Source: Magicicada septendecula (lineage: Eukaryota; Arthropoda; Insecta; Hemiptera; Cicadidae). From it: a DNA stretch of 64,000 bases. Made by a program: the position numbers and the translations under genes. The DNA lies in assembly GCA_034769895.1 (NCBI GenBank), contig CM068372.1:439274958-439338957 (forward strand). The letters run 5' to 3'. Shown one piece after another: positions 45,600 to 57,360 of this stretch. The notes under the pieces were generated by a model that saw only the letters and a program-made list of their open reading frames with translations, was not told where the DNA came from and ran no database searches. The first letter of the stretch is position 1. Every line of letters starts with the position of its first letter.

Positions 45600-46185
45600 G
45601 ATTAATCGTTTTTTAAGTCGTCGTCGTAATCGTTTACGGCTTAGGCTAGTAGCCTGTTCCAGTCTCAATGGAAGTCATCCAACCATCGTTTATGGGCTCT
45701 TCCCACGCTTCTCTTCCCCCTTGGATGACATTCAAAGGCTCTTCCTGAAAATCTAGTTGAATCCATTGTCTCAACGTGAAACCACCGCTCCGTTTTGTAC
45801 CGGGAGATTTTCTCATTTAAGCTTTCAGATATGCCTAGCTCCATTCTAATACGATCATTTCTGATAAGATCTCTCCTGGTACAACCCTTTACAGCCCTCA
45901 AGAACCTCATTTCCCCTCCTTGTATTCTACCTATATCTTTGGCCTTTCTAATCCAAGTCTCACTATCATACAGTAGTTGAGTTATGGCCATTACATTATA
46001 ATATTTCAAGTGCGTCTCTTTCCTTGTTTTTATCTTTAAATGTTTAATGATACATGCACAAAGCGATTGGAATAGACTAATTTTCCTTTCAACCTCCTTA
46101 TCATCTTGGTATGTGATGCTACATCTTAGATACTTGAAATCTGGCACCTGTTCTACTGGCGAGTGCTGTATGACAACCCACTTTT
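45600..46185 (-). pseudogene. LINE reverse transcriptase C-terminus, 160-codon open run
   Basis: The longest intact piece of this kind (46147-45665, open upstream to about 46185 in HSPVEQVPDFKYL). Blocks in order: FKYLRCSITYQDDKEVERKI, YYNVMAITQLLYDSETWI, GRIQGGEMRFLRAVKG, RRDLIRNDRIRMELGI, CHPRGKRSVGRAHKRW. It then ends with a (GAC)n-like tail. The palm is missing, so it is not functional. Confidence 0.85.
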
Positions 46186-46489
46186 AAAGCTACAGGATTT
46201 ATCTACGAAGTGAATCTTTGTACTGGCCACGAAGATCGCCAGAGTTGGCTGTGACTCGGCGGTTATTTAAAGGAAGTAGGATGCACCCATAACGCTGTAA
46301 CCAGTGGGGACGGCGCGACTCCTTGAACAAGAAACTTTTAAAATCCAAAGTAATTTTTTCAATGTGTTTTTACTTCCATATTCCTTAAGGAATGGAAGTA
46401 TGGTGATGGCAAAAAAAATCGTGTTCGAGATTATTGCAGATTCTGATTCTACTACACTCAAAACATGAAAAAAAGTCGTTTTCCGAAAA

Positions 46490-46538
<49 letters not shown>

Positions 46539-46561
46539 TGTGTGTCTGTAGATTTTTTTTC

Positions 46562-47358
46562 TATGGGAAACGATAACTGCCGCAAATTCAAACAGAATCA
46601 AATAATTTTTTGCATACAGCCCTGATTTGTAGAGTACTCAGGACCTATTGTTTTTGGTGAAGATCGGTTGAGGGAAAGGGGTAGTTTACCTGCAACGGTT
46701 TTTTTTTATCAAGTGAAATATTTTTTTTTGGCAAACGATAACAGCCGCAAATTCAAACAGATTTAAATAATGTTTCGTATACAGCCCTGAATTGTAGAGT
46801 TTTCAAGACTTATTGTTTTTGGTGAAGATCGGTTAAGGGAAAGGGGTAGTTTACCTGTAACGTTTTATGTTTTAACAAGGGTATTTCTTATGGCAAACGA
46901 TAACAGCCGCAAATTCAAACAGAATAAAACGATTATTTGCATACAGCCCTACATTGTAGAGTTCTCAAGACCTATTGTTTTAGGTGAAGATCGGTTAAGG
47001 GAAAGGGGTAGTTTACCAGCAACGTTTTTTTAACAAGGGTATTTTCTATGGCAAACGATAACAGCCGCAAATTCAAACAGAATCAAATAATGTCTTGCAT
47101 ACAGCCCTGACTTGTAGAGTACGCAAGACCTATTGTTTTTGGTGAAGATCAGTTAAGGGGAAGGGGTAGTTTACCTGCAACGTTTTTTTATCAAGCGTAT
47201 TTATATGGCAAACGATAACAGCCGCAAATTCAAACAGAATCAAATAATTTTTTGCATACATCTCTGAATTGTAGAGGTCTCAAGGACTTTCGATTTTGGT
47301 GAAGATCGGTTAAGGGGAAGGGGTAGTTTACCTGCAACCTTTTACGTTTTAACAAGAG
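46562..47358 (+). repeat. ~160-bp minisatellite, five units (B1)
   Basis: Units begin GG(C/G)AAACGATAAC at about 46562, 46730, 46893, 47048 and 47207. Each contains GAAGATC(G/A)GTT(A/G)AGGG and GGGGTAGTTTACC. Confidence 0.93.
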
Positions 47359-47656
47359 TAAAGTACTTGAAAATTTATTTAAACTTTTTGAAACAATGGT
47401 AATTGTTAAAAATAAAATAATTTTGTTGCCAGGCAAGAAAATTAAAATTTTGTCATTTTAATGTAATATAATATTTTTCATTTAATACGGCAATAAAAAG
47501 GCAGGTAAGACACAAACACAAACACACACAATTCACGTTATTTCTGGCCTCACTCATGTTTATTTTCTTACGTTTGCACGCTTTTTAAATGGAAAGTGCC
47601 GAAACCCACACCAACATAACGCGTGCAAGCCGAAAAAATGGACATCAATTTGCTTA

Positions 47657-48483
47657 CTGGCGAAGCTAGTAGTTAATGAATGGGTAGGCAAAAATCTTAT
47701 CTTAAATTTTTTTTAAGGAATCACTAAAAGGACGGTGGGTCAAATCGGACGCTGAGGTAGAGTTTGCTTTAACCGAATGGTTCCACAAACAGCCGTAAGA
47801 ATTTTACTAGCAGGGAATCTACAGGTTAGCGCATCAGTGGAACTAATGTCTTAATGTTATTGGAGACTTCTTTTAAAATCGTTGAATAAAAAATGCTTTA
47901 CAGCTCTATACGTGTGTCTATTGAACAATCCTTGTATTAGTCATACACAATAATACAACTGATTGAACTTCAAATTTTTAAACTTGATTAGTTTCTATAT
48001 ATATGTTTAATGTTACAAATAATTCAAATAACAATCTTGATCATCTGTTAGTTCAGCGGAATAACAGTGACACTTTTAATAACCACATAAAATAAACACT
48101 TAGAAACAACACAGGCGCTTTTACTTAACTGTTTGGACCACAGAAGTGAGGCATGCCTCAACGCTCTACGTGTACAGCGCGGGACAATCCCCCCTCCCTA
48201 CACTTCCCTATCACACCACTACATTGCTTACATACGATGTATACAAAAAACGCTGAGGCAAGTTCAGGTTGCCTCATTCGCTTTAAACGAACTATGCCGA
48301 ATCTCACCTGTCACCATCTAGCGGTCGCTCAATAAAGCACGTTCCGGTTTAATCAATTTGACAGTCGCAGTAACAATGTATAATCTTTACGTTATGTAGT
48401 TCATACGTATTTATAATTTTTATTCTACAGAATTTTTTAGGGTAGGCATTGCCTCAATTGCCTCCATGTATCTTCGCCACTGA
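47657..48483. mobile_element. Possible hAT-like insert inside unit B1
   Basis: Bounded by CTGGCGAAG on the left and CTTCGCCACTG on the right. GGGTAGGCA lies inside both ends in inverted or direct form. The CAGTGGCGAAG-type end suggests hAT. HINE copies A and C lack this block at the matching place, which supports an insertion. No clear TSD. The 62-codon plus-strand frame at 48133 (MDHRSEACLNALRVQR...) has no known homologue that I recognise. Confidence 0.4.
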
Positions 48484-48581
48484 TATATATGTGTACAACG
48501 TTATCGGCAACAAAGAAGTAGTTTTTGTTAAAATTCCTTCCCGGGATATTTGGCCGTAGTCCAATGTTTTCTACAAAACCA

Positions 48582-48616
48582 GACATTTCGGCAATGCCAT
48601 CGACTTCCATCATCAG
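48582..48616 (-). other. Hammerhead-core-like module (B1)
   Basis: On the minus strand: CTGATGA, T, GGAAGT...ATTGCC (one mismatch), GAAA, TGTC. It is repeated at 50816-50850 and 53106-53140 in units B2 and B3. Both conserved boxes are intact. Confidence 0.3.
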
Positions 48617-48982
48617 TGAAAATCGAGTGCGATAACGTGAGGTGGTATACGTTAGTGGCCACAGTACTGTGGTTAAGGCTGAAGCAGTAAGTAGAAAGAA
48701 GTAGTTTCTATGGTAATATTTCATTTCGAAAATGATTTTAAATATAAATCTTAAAATATGGAAGTCATGTATGGTTCTCCATACCGATATTTTACTTCCA
48801 TATTCCTTAAGGAATGGAAGTATGGTGACGGCAAAAAAAATCGTGTTCGAGATTATTGCAGATTCTGATTGTACTACACTCAAAACATGAAAAAAAGTCG
48901 TTTTCCGAAAAGTGTCTGTGTGTGTGTCTGTGTGTCTATCTGTGTGTCTGTGTGTCTGTGTGTCTGTAGATTTTTTTTCTGT

Positions 48983-49616
48983 GGCAAACGATAACTGCCG
49001 AAAATTCAAACAGAATCAAATAATTTTTTGCATACAGCCCTGAATTGTAGAGTACTCACGACCTATTGTTTTTGGTGAAGATCGGTTGAGGGAAAGGGGT
49101 AGTTTACCGGCAACGGTTTTTTTTTATCAAGGGAAATTTTTTTTTTGCAAACGATAACAGCCGCAAATTCAAACAGAATCAAATAATGTTTCGCATACAG
49201 CCATGAATTGTAGAGTTCTCAAGACCGATTGTTTTTGGTGAAGATCGGTTAAGGGAAAGGGGTAGTTTACCGGTAACGTTTTATGTTTTAACAAGGGTAT
49301 TTCTTATGGCAAACGATAACAGCCGCAAATTCAAACAGAATGAAAAGATTATTTGCATACAGCCCTAAATTGTAGAGTTCTCAAGACCCTATTGTTTTTG
49401 GTGAAGATCGGTTAAGGGAAAGGGGTAGTTTACCCACAACGTTTTTTAACAAGTGTATTTTCTATGGCAAACGATAACAGCCGCAAATTCAAACAGAATC
49501 AAATAATTTTTTGCATACTTCCCTGAATTGTAGAGGTCTCAAGGACTTTCGATTTTGGTGAAGATCGGTTAAGGGGAAGGGGTAGTTTACCTGCAACCTT
49601 TTACGTTTTAACAAGA
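48983..49616 (+). repeat. ~160-bp minisatellite, four units (B2)
   Basis: Units start near 48983, 49147, 49308 and 49466. Confidence 0.93.
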
Positions 49617-49890
49617 GTAAAGTACTTGAAAATTTATTTAAACTTTTTGAAACAATGGTAATTGTTAAAAATAAAATAATTTTGTTGCCAGGCAAGAAAA
49701 TTAAAATTTTTTCATTTAATACGGCAATAAAAAGGCAGGTAAGACACAAACACAAACACACACAATTCACGTTATTTCTGGCCTCACTCATGTTTATTTT
49801 CTTACGTTTGCACGCTTTGTAAATGGAAAGTGCCGAAACCCACACCAACATAACGCGTGCAAGCCGAAAAAATGGACATCAATTTGCTTA

Positions 49891-50716
49891 CTGGCGAAGC
49901 TAGTAGTTAATGAATGGGTAGGCAAAAATCTTATCTTAAATTTTTTTTAAGGAATCACTAAAAGGACGGTGGGTCAAATCAGACGCTGAGGTAGAGTTTG
50001 CTGTAACCGAATGGTTCCACAAACAGCCGTAAGAATTTTACTAGCAGGGAATCTACAGGTTAGCGCAACAGTGGAACTAATGTCTTAATGTTATTGGAGA
50101 CTTCTTTTAAAATCGTTGAATAAAAAATGCTTTACAGCTCTATACGTGTGTCTATTGAACAATCCTTGTATTAGTCATACACAATAATACAACTGATTGA
50201 ACTTCAAATTTTTAAACTTGATTAGTTTCTATATATATGTTTAATGTTACAAATAATTCAAATAACAATCTTGATCATCTGTTAGTTCAGCGGAATAACA
50301 GTGACACTTTTAATAACCGCATAAAATAAACACTTAGAAACAACACAGGCGCTTTAACTTAACTGTTTGGACCACAGAAGTGAGGCATGCCTCAACGCTC
50401 TACGTGTACAGCGCGGGACAATCCCCCCTCCCTACACTTCCCTATCACACCACTACATTGCTTACATACGATGTATACAAAAAACGCTGAGGCAAGTTCA
50501 GGTTTCCTCATTCGCTTTAAACGAACTATGCCGAATCTCACCTGTCACCATCTAGCGGTCGCTCAATAAAGCACGTTCCGGTTTAATCAATTTGACAGTC
50601 GCAGTAACAATGTATAATCTTTACGTTATGTAGTTCATACGTATTTATAATTTTTATTCTACAGAATTTTTTAGGGTAGGCATTGCCTCAATTGCCTCCA
50701 TGTATCTTCGCCACTG
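49891..50716. mobile_element. Possible hAT-like insert inside unit B2
   Basis: Same ends and position as in B1, so it was present before the units multiplied. Confidence 0.4.
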
Positions 50717-51215
50717 ATATATATGTGTACAACGTTATCGGCAACAAAGAAGTAGTTTTTGTTAAAATTCCTTCCCGGGATATTTGGCCGTAGTCCAATG
50801 TTTTCTACAAAACCAGACATTTCGGCAATGCCATCGACTTCCATCATCAGTGAAAATCGAGTGCGATAACGTGAGGTGGTATACGTTAGTGGCCACAGTA
50901 CTGTGGTTAAGGCTGAAGCAGTAAGTAGAAAGAAGTAGTTTCTATGGTAATATTTCATTTCGAAAATGATTTTAAATATAAATCTTAAAATATGGAAGTC
51001 ATGTATGGTTCTCCATACCGATATTTTACTTCCATATTCCTTAAGGAATGGAAGTATGGTGACGGAAAAAAAATCGTGTTCGAGATTATTGCAGATTCTG
51101 ATTGTACTACACTCAAAACATGAAAAAAAGTCGTTTTCCGAAAAGTGTCTGTGTGTGTGTCTGTGTGTCTGTCTGTGTGTCTGTGTGTCTGTGTGTCTGT
51201 AGATTTTTTTTCTAT

Positions 51216-51847
51216 GGCAAACGATAACTGCCGAAACTTCAAACAGAATCAAATAATTTTTTGCATACAGCCCTGAATTGTAGAGTACTCACGACCTATT
51301 GTTTTTGGTGAAGATCGGTTGAGGGAAAGGGGTAGTTTACCGGCAACGGTTTTTTTTATCAAGGGAAATTTTTTTTTTTTGCAAACGATAACAGCCGCAA
51401 ATTCAAACAGAATCAAATAATGTTTCGCATACAGCCATGAATTGTAGAGTTCTCAAGACCGATTGTTTTTGGTGGAGATCGGTTAAGGGAAAGGGGTAGT
51501 TTACCGGTAACGTTTTATGTTTTAACAAGGGTATTTCTTATGGCAAACGATAACAGCCGCAAATTCAAACAGAATGAAAAGATTATTTGCATACAGCCCT
51601 AAATTGTAGAGTTCTCAAGACCTATTGTTTTTGGTGAAGATCGGTTAAGGGAAAGGGGTAGTTTACCCACAACGTTTTTTAACAAGTGTATTTTCTATGG
51701 CAAACGATAACAGCCGCAAATTCAAACAGAATCAAATAATTTTTTGCATACTTCCCTGAATTGTAGAGGTCTCAAGGACTTTCGATTTTGGTGAAGATCG
51801 GTTAAGGGGAAGGGGTAGTTTACCTGCAACCTTTTACGTTTTAACAA
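51216..51847 (+). repeat. ~160-bp minisatellite, four units (B3)
   Basis: Units start near 51216, 51380, 51540 and 51698. Confidence 0.93.
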
Positions 51848-52000
51848 GAGTAAAGTACTTGAAAATTTATTTAAACTTTTTGAAACAATGGTAATTGTTA
51901 AAAATAAAATAATTTTGTTGCCAGGCAATAAAATTAAAATTTTTTCATTTTAATGTAATATAATATTTTTCATTTAATACGGCAATAAAAAGGCAGGTAA

Positions 52001-52056
<56 letters not shown>

Positions 52057-52180
52057 TCACGTTATTTCTGGCCTCACTCATGTTTATTTTCTTACGTTTG
52101 CACGCTTTGTAAATGGAAAGTGCCGAAACCCACACCAACATAACGCGTGCAAGCCGAAAAAATGGACATCAATTTGCTTA

Positions 52181-53007
52181 CTGGCGAAGCTAGTAGTTAA
52201 TGAATGGGTAGGCAAAAATCTTATCTTAAATTTTTTTTAAGGAATCACTAAAAGGACGGTGGGTCAAATCGGACGCTGAGGTAGAGTTTGCTTTAACCGA
52301 ATGGTTCCACAAACAGCCGTAAGAATTTTACTAGCAGGGAATCTACAGGTTAGCGCATCAGTGGAACTAATGTCTTAATGTTATTGGAGACTTCTTTTAA
52401 AATCGTTGAATAAAAAATGCTTTACAGCTCTATACGTGTGTCTATTGAACAATCCTTGTATTAGTCATACACAATAATACAACTGATTGAACTTCAAATT
52501 TTTAAACTTGATTAGTTTCTATATATATGTTTAATGTTACAAATAATTCAAATAACAATCTTGATCATCTGTTAGTTCAGCGGAATAACAGTGACACTTT
52601 TAATAACCGCATAAAATAAACACTTAGAAACAACACAGGCGCTTTAACTTAACTGTTTGGACCACAGAAGTGAGGCATGCCTCAACGCTCTATGTGTACA
52701 GCGCGGGACAATCCCCCCTCCCTACACTTCCCTATCACACCACTACATTGCTTACATACGATGTATACAAAAAACGCTGAGGCAAGTTCAGGTTGCCTCA
52801 TTCGCTTTAAACAAACTATGCCGAATCTCACCTGTCACCATCTAGCGGTCGCTCAATAAAGCACGTTTCGGTTTAATAAATTTGACAGTCGCAGTAACAA
52901 TGTATAATCTTTACGTTATGTAGTTCATACGTATTTATAATTTTTATTCTACAGAATTTTTTAGGGTAGGCATTGCCTCAATTGCCTCCATGTAACTTCG
53001 CCACTGA
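52181..53007. mobile_element. Possible hAT-like insert inside unit B3
   Basis: Collinear with the inserts in B1 and B2. Confidence 0.4.
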
Positions 53008-53429
53008 TATATATGTGTACAACGTTATCGGCAACAAAGAAGTAGTTTTTGTTAAAATTCCTTCCCGGGATATTTGGCCGTAGTCCAATGTTTTCTACAA
53101 AACCAGACATTTCGGCAATGCCATCGACTTCCATCATCAGTGAAAATCGAGTGCGATAACGTGAGGTGGTATACGTTAATGACCACAGTACTGTGGTTAA
53201 GGCTGAAGCAGTAAGTAGAAAGAAGTAGTTTCTATGGTAATATTTCATTTCGAAAATGATTTTAAATATAAATCTTAGAATATGGAAGTCATGTATTGTT
53301 CTCCATACCGATATTTGATTTACGACATATGGGCTTCTCAAGAATTTCCTCGTTGACAACTGTAGATACCGTTCAAGGGATACAATATAATTTTACCCAC
53401 GAATTTTAATGTTTATAGAACATGGACAT

Positions 53430-53740
53430 GGACCCTTGGTAAAAAGGAAGAAAAGAAAATTCATGCGGCTGAAAGGAAAGAAGCACGCACAGGGATATTC
53501 TTCGTTGACAAGAAGAGGAATTAAGATAGTAGACAAGAACTGAAAACTGATGATTGTACAAGAAGATTAAAGACAGTAACAGGCGAAGGTGGTTACACTT
53601 GGGCCGCATGCTAAATAACCAACTACCTTCGAACGGGAACTTAGTGGGAAAAGGGGTGTTGGTAAACCGAATAGAAGATGGGTTTCGGAACAGGTCAACA
53701 AGCGCCTAGTCCGCCGATTGAACAAGAAGAAGAAGATTTT
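53430..53740 (+). pseudogene. Decayed LINE C-terminus, (GAA) tail
   Basis: Broken frames contain TLGKKEEKKIHAAERKE, a TRRLKTVTGEGGYTWAAC-like stretch, a decayed GKRGVGKPNRRWVSEQV equivalent, then GGAACAGGTCAACAAGCGCC and AACAAGAAGAAGAAG. The tail matches the (GAA) group. Confidence 0.6.
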
Positions 53741-54164
53741 TTTAGTCTTTGAGACCAAAAAAAGTAGGAAAATCTTTGACTAACCATAATTTGCAAAGAA
53801 AAATCTCACACACCTATGTTTAATTGATATTTTTTCTTTATTTTGACGAGAAAAAAAACTCTGAAATTTGGAATTACACTTCGTCAATCACCGACGTGAT
53901 GGCTGTGAGTGCGTGCGCGCTCGTGAGTGCTGCTGAGTCATCATAATGCAACAATCGCGTATAACGGGCTGTAACACACACACACACACACACACACACA
54001 GTGCACATACATTCAGGTTGAAATCAATCGCCATGATTACCTTATACCCACAATTCGGACAGCCTTGTATACATACATGACTGCAGTTTTCATGTTTGTA
54101 CAACAGGAAAATACGGTGAAAAACACTGTACAAATATTTAATGACTAAGCGGCGGAATGAGCAG

Positions 54165-54203
<39 letters not shown>

Positions 54204-54650
54204 TGGCCACGGGATTACGTTCTGTTGACGCAGTGTTTGTACCGGCGGTGAGGATTATACCAACTGGGCGACGACTAACAAGATTCAACCCCCCAACCCC
54301 TTCACTTTACACACACACGCACACGGGCACAAAACACACGACTGTAAAAAACAAAATAATTCTCGGTGCGAGGCTGTGAATCATCCCCACTATTTTGAAA
54401 TTTATCCCGGCCGATAGATAGGCCTAGTCCCTTCTTCCTTTAGTTTTGTTAACAAATATTTGTTTATCCGCTTTTTGTATATGAATCAGTTATAGCTCAA
54501 TGATTATGCGTGTAATGAGGTGTGTCGATTGCAAAGGGGAGTTCACCTAACGACGACACTCTCGTTGCTAATTTAATGTCGGTAGACGAACTTCAAACAT
54601 AGTCTATTTGTTACGTAGTTTACTGTTACTGCCCTCTGTAAACACGTGGT
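53741..54650. other. Unassigned, with two CA/TG tracts
   Basis: (CA)n at about 53974-54000 and (TG)n at 54167-54202. No gene recognised. Confidence 0.45.
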
Positions 54651-54836
54651 GGCAGACGTTGAAGATCTGAAGATCTTATTGGTTCCGTCTGAGAGGCTTG
54701 GACCATTATGACACGAGGCAGACGTTGAAGATCTGAAGATCTTATTGGTTCCGTTTGAGAGGCCTTGGGCCATTATGACACGAGGCAGACGTTGAAGATC
54801 TTATTGGTTCCGTTTGAGAGGCCTTGGGCCATTATT
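54651..54836. repeat. Three tandem copies of a ~67-bp unit
   Basis: Units start GGCAGACGTTGAAGATC at 54651, 54717 and 54784 and contain TTATTGGTTCCGT(C/T)TGAGAGG. The third lacks the GAAGATCT-type doublet present in the first two. Recent local duplication. Confidence 0.95.
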
Positions 54837-54889
54837 GGATACACCGTTGCTGTTTTTTTTTCTTTTTAATCGAATATTTTTCTGAGTTT

Positions 54890-55690
54890 TGATCATCATC
54901 ATCATCATCATCATCTATCTGTCCAGGATTAGGTAGGTTGCCTGTTCCGGCTTCACCATCTCCGTGTCGGTCTGCCAACATTTCTTCTCCCGGTTGGCTT
55001 ATAATTCAGGAGGATTTTTCTTGGAATTATTTCTGGAGACATGCGCATAACATGCTCTTTCCATTTTTTTTATAGTTTATCGCTAGTTCCGTTACTGGTT
55101 GTACTTTTAATTCCTGTCTTATATCTTCGTTCTTTATGTGATCTAATCTTATACAACCTTTCACAGATCTAAGATTTTTTATTTCCGTCGTTTCCATCTG
55201 TCTATAACCTTCTTTCTTGGTACCCATGTTTCGGACCCGTATAATAGCATGGGGACTGCCATCACCTTTTTATTTGTGTTTCTTTCTTGGTCTTTCCTTT
55301 GAGTGTTCTCCGTAATGTCCCACATATTCTTTGGAAGTTGTTTGTTTTATTAAGAATATCTTTGTCTTCTTCATACGTAATATCACATCCTAGGTAATTG
55401 AAATGTGATACTTGTTCTAAAATTGTATTTTCAATTACAATTTTTGTCCGAATCGAATCTTTTCCTAGGAATGCCATGGTCTTAGTTTTTTCTATTGAAA
55501 TGTTCAAATTATAACCTTTTGCTAACAGATTTAATTTGTGGATAGCCAGTTGTAATTTATCCTCACTATCTTGGAATACAAATTGATCATCGGCAAACAG
55601 CACAGTGTTTAGGAACTCGTGTCGGCTATCTGTTTTTATGTCACACAAAATTAAGCCAGGGGGAAATTCTGGAAAGTTCATCATCCTGGG
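54890..55690 (-). pseudogene. LINE reverse transcriptase, palm to C-terminus, (ATG)n tail
   Basis: A 140-codon open run (55684-55262) has VLFADDQFVFQDSEDKLQ, the catalytic loop, then NISIEKTKTMAFLGKD, QVSHFNYLGCDITYEED and ICGTLRRTLKGKTKKE. A frameshift near 55262 is followed by VTKKEGYRQMETTEIKNLR, SVKGCIRLDHIKNEDIRQ, more breaks, GTGNLPNPGQ and a (GAT)n tail. It covers more of the palm than the other copies, and the 5' part is missing. Confidence 0.85.
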
Positions 55691-55705
55691 AAAAATGGAA
55701 AGACA

Positions 55706-55859
55706 AAATTTTTACTAAACTTGTACTAAACCACTGACACCCAATTGTACTTTCCATAAACGCTTTCAAGCCTCTCAGCTCATCTTCAGAGGTTGTTACA
55801 AGCGCTTATGGAAAGTATAATTGCGTGTTAGTGGTTGTAATACAAGTTTAGTAAAAATT
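55706..55859. repeat. Foldback repeat (~70-bp arms)
   Basis: AATTTTTACTAAACTTGTA...AACCACTGACAC is inverted at the right (GTGTTAGTGGTTGTAATACAAGTTTAGTAAAAATT). The centre carries CTGAAGATGAGCTGAGAGGC-TTGAAAG on the minus strand (55789-55764), with both boxes of the hammerhead-like module. GAAAGACAAAA occurs on both sides (about 55698 and 55898) and may be a TSD of a slightly larger unit. Confidence 0.82.
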
Positions 55860-56335
55860 AGACTTAACCACCAAATTGTGTTTATCTTTTAATTGTAGAA
55901 AGACAAAAACAACGATCTCGTGCAAGATATTCGAAACGATTGTTGCTGAACCAAACGGAGGATATTACAGGTTGTACGCTGGAACAAACGATTCGTGAAG
56001 TAGAAGATCGGAACAGGTGGGTACAGGATTTAACATGATGAGTCGCCAATTTACTAAAGACAGACTAATGAACGATGAATCCTCGTGTGTTATATTTAAA
56101 TGCAATTTATAATTTGTGCCACACACAAACACACACAGCATTACTTTCGCCCTATAAATCATAAATAAAGTTACAACTTCATTGACATCCTATACAATTT
56201 GAAAATATTAATTTAGTAACTAATAATAATAACATTACTATTTACTCATAACAATAAATAATATTGACTCTATTGTAATGTTTTACCCTGAAAAAGGGAA
56301 CAACGTAGTTTCCTCAACCGATGTTGTCAGGTTTT
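55860..56335. other. Unassigned
   Basis: AT-rich sequence, nothing recognised. Confidence 0.35.
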
Positions 56336-56432
56336 TCTTCTTCTTCTTCTTCTTCTTCTTCTTCTTCTTCTTCTTCTTCTTCTTCTTCTTCTTCTTCTTC
56401 TTCTTCTTCTTCTTCTTCTTCTTCTTCTTCTT
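56336..56432 (-). repeat. Long (GAA)n, 3' tail of a minus-strand LINE
   Basis: About 32 TTC triplets on the plus strand directly follow the LINE C-terminal coding region on the minus strand. The poly-Glu and poly-Phe frames across it are artefacts. Confidence 0.93.
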
Positions 56433-57360
56433 CGGCACTATAGCCAACATAAACTCTGGCCTCCAACACCAGTCTTCTCCAACGTCTCCTATCCGTTGCC
56501 ATCTCTGCGTAACCCCTCGCATCCATTCTTCTGAGATCTTCCAGAACAACATCCGAGCATCTTATCGTAGGTCGCGACCCCTCTTTCTGCTTTTGATACA
56601 CCTGTGCTTTCAGGATTTTCTTTGGCATACGCTGATCGTCCGTCCGTTCTGGTGACCTAGCCATGGTATTCGTTGAGCTTTTACGTAGCTTACAGTGGCC
56701 TCATGCTTCAGTAGCTCATCTATCTCCTGGTTATTTCTCACTCTCCATTAATCGTCTTCCTCAGCCGGACCATAAACACGTCGTACAATCTTTCTTTCAA
56801 ATCTTTTTTGCTAATGACAACGTCTCACCACCATAAGCCACATCCGGTCTAATGAGCGGCTTATATATTTTCTGTTAACAGCTTATGAGACCTGGAAAGA
56901 TTGGATAAATATAGATAATTTTTATTGATTCAAATATGTTTTTGTTTTAAATTTGTAGTAACCGATATTCATACTCCTAGAACATTGAACTGAGTCCAGA
57001 AATGAGAAAGCGTCCCTTTGTGAGCCAAAAGAAGTATCGGGTTGCTTGTGCCATCAGGGCAAACATCGTTGCACAAAGGATTAAAAGAGAATTATATATT
57101 TACATTTTTCTATTATGGAAAATCAGCTCGCTTCTCAATAGTCTACTGTCAGCATAGTACGCCCTATTTCTTATTTGTACTCTGCCATGTATTGTCGTGT
57201 TTATACGCCCTTCATTGTCTATCATGTAACCTAGATATCTAAACTTATTAACCTCATAGAATTAATCACCCTCCTCTAAAAATAGGTTAGGCAGGTTCCG
57301 TTTCCTTTCTGATGCAGACATTAGCCTGTATTTACTTTTCCTGAGAGATATTCAGATCTT
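56433..57360 (-). pseudogene. LINE reverse transcriptase C-terminal region, interrupted
   Basis: A minus-strand run near 56664-56433 reads [57 protein letters not shown]. Upstream are broken pieces including YKPLIRPDVAYGGETLSL (about 56880-56800). Farther up, about 57350-57090, is FKYLGYMIDNEGRINTTIHG with RNRAYYADSRLLRSEL. The stretch at about 56890-57080 between these is unrelated AT-rich sequence. The RT palm is not visible. Confidence 0.72.

Larger units (their letters stand above)
46369..48790 (+). mobile_element. HINE-like unit B1 (first of three in tandem)
   Basis: Starts TTTACTTCCATATTCC with the hairpin CTTCCATATTCC-TTAA-GGAATGGAAG. It continues with a (TG)n tract (46493-46547), five ~160-bp repeats, a unique AT-rich part, a probable hAT-like insert (47657-48483) and a conserved right part. 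It ends ...AATATGGAAGTCATG and GTATGG-TTCT-CCATAC, CGATAT. Subterminal inverted repeats ACTTCCATATT/AATATGGAAGT and the 3' hairpin define the ends. The next unit begins without a gap. Confidence 0.62.
48791..51024 (+). mobile_element. HINE-like unit B2
   Basis: A 2234-bp head-to-tail copy with the same order as B1: TTTACTTCC start, hairpin, TGTCTGTG-type tract (48914-48966), four ~160-bp repeats (48983-49616), unique part, insert at 49891-50716, and a 3' end with hairpin. It is almost identical to B3 and slightly different from B1. Confidence 0.65.
51025..53316 (+). mobile_element. HINE-like unit B3
   Basis: Third unit, starting exactly where B2 ends and finishing at ...CATACCGATATTT before unrelated sequence. 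It has four ~160-bp repeats (51216-51847) and an insert at 52181-53007. It differs from B2 mainly by a (CA)n expansion at 51982-52053 where B2 has only short CA runs. Confidence 0.65.

Noticed and set aside
48437-49009. 190-codon minus-strand frame in the HINE array (also 50671-51252)
   Set aside because: Runs through a microsatellite, the hairpin and the box module of a non-coding element. Length differs between copies through indels, so coding is unlikely.
56278-56655. Poly-Phe / poly-Lys / poly-Glu frames
   Set aside because: Different readings of the (TTC)n tract. Only the part right of 56433 on the minus strand carries LINE sequence.
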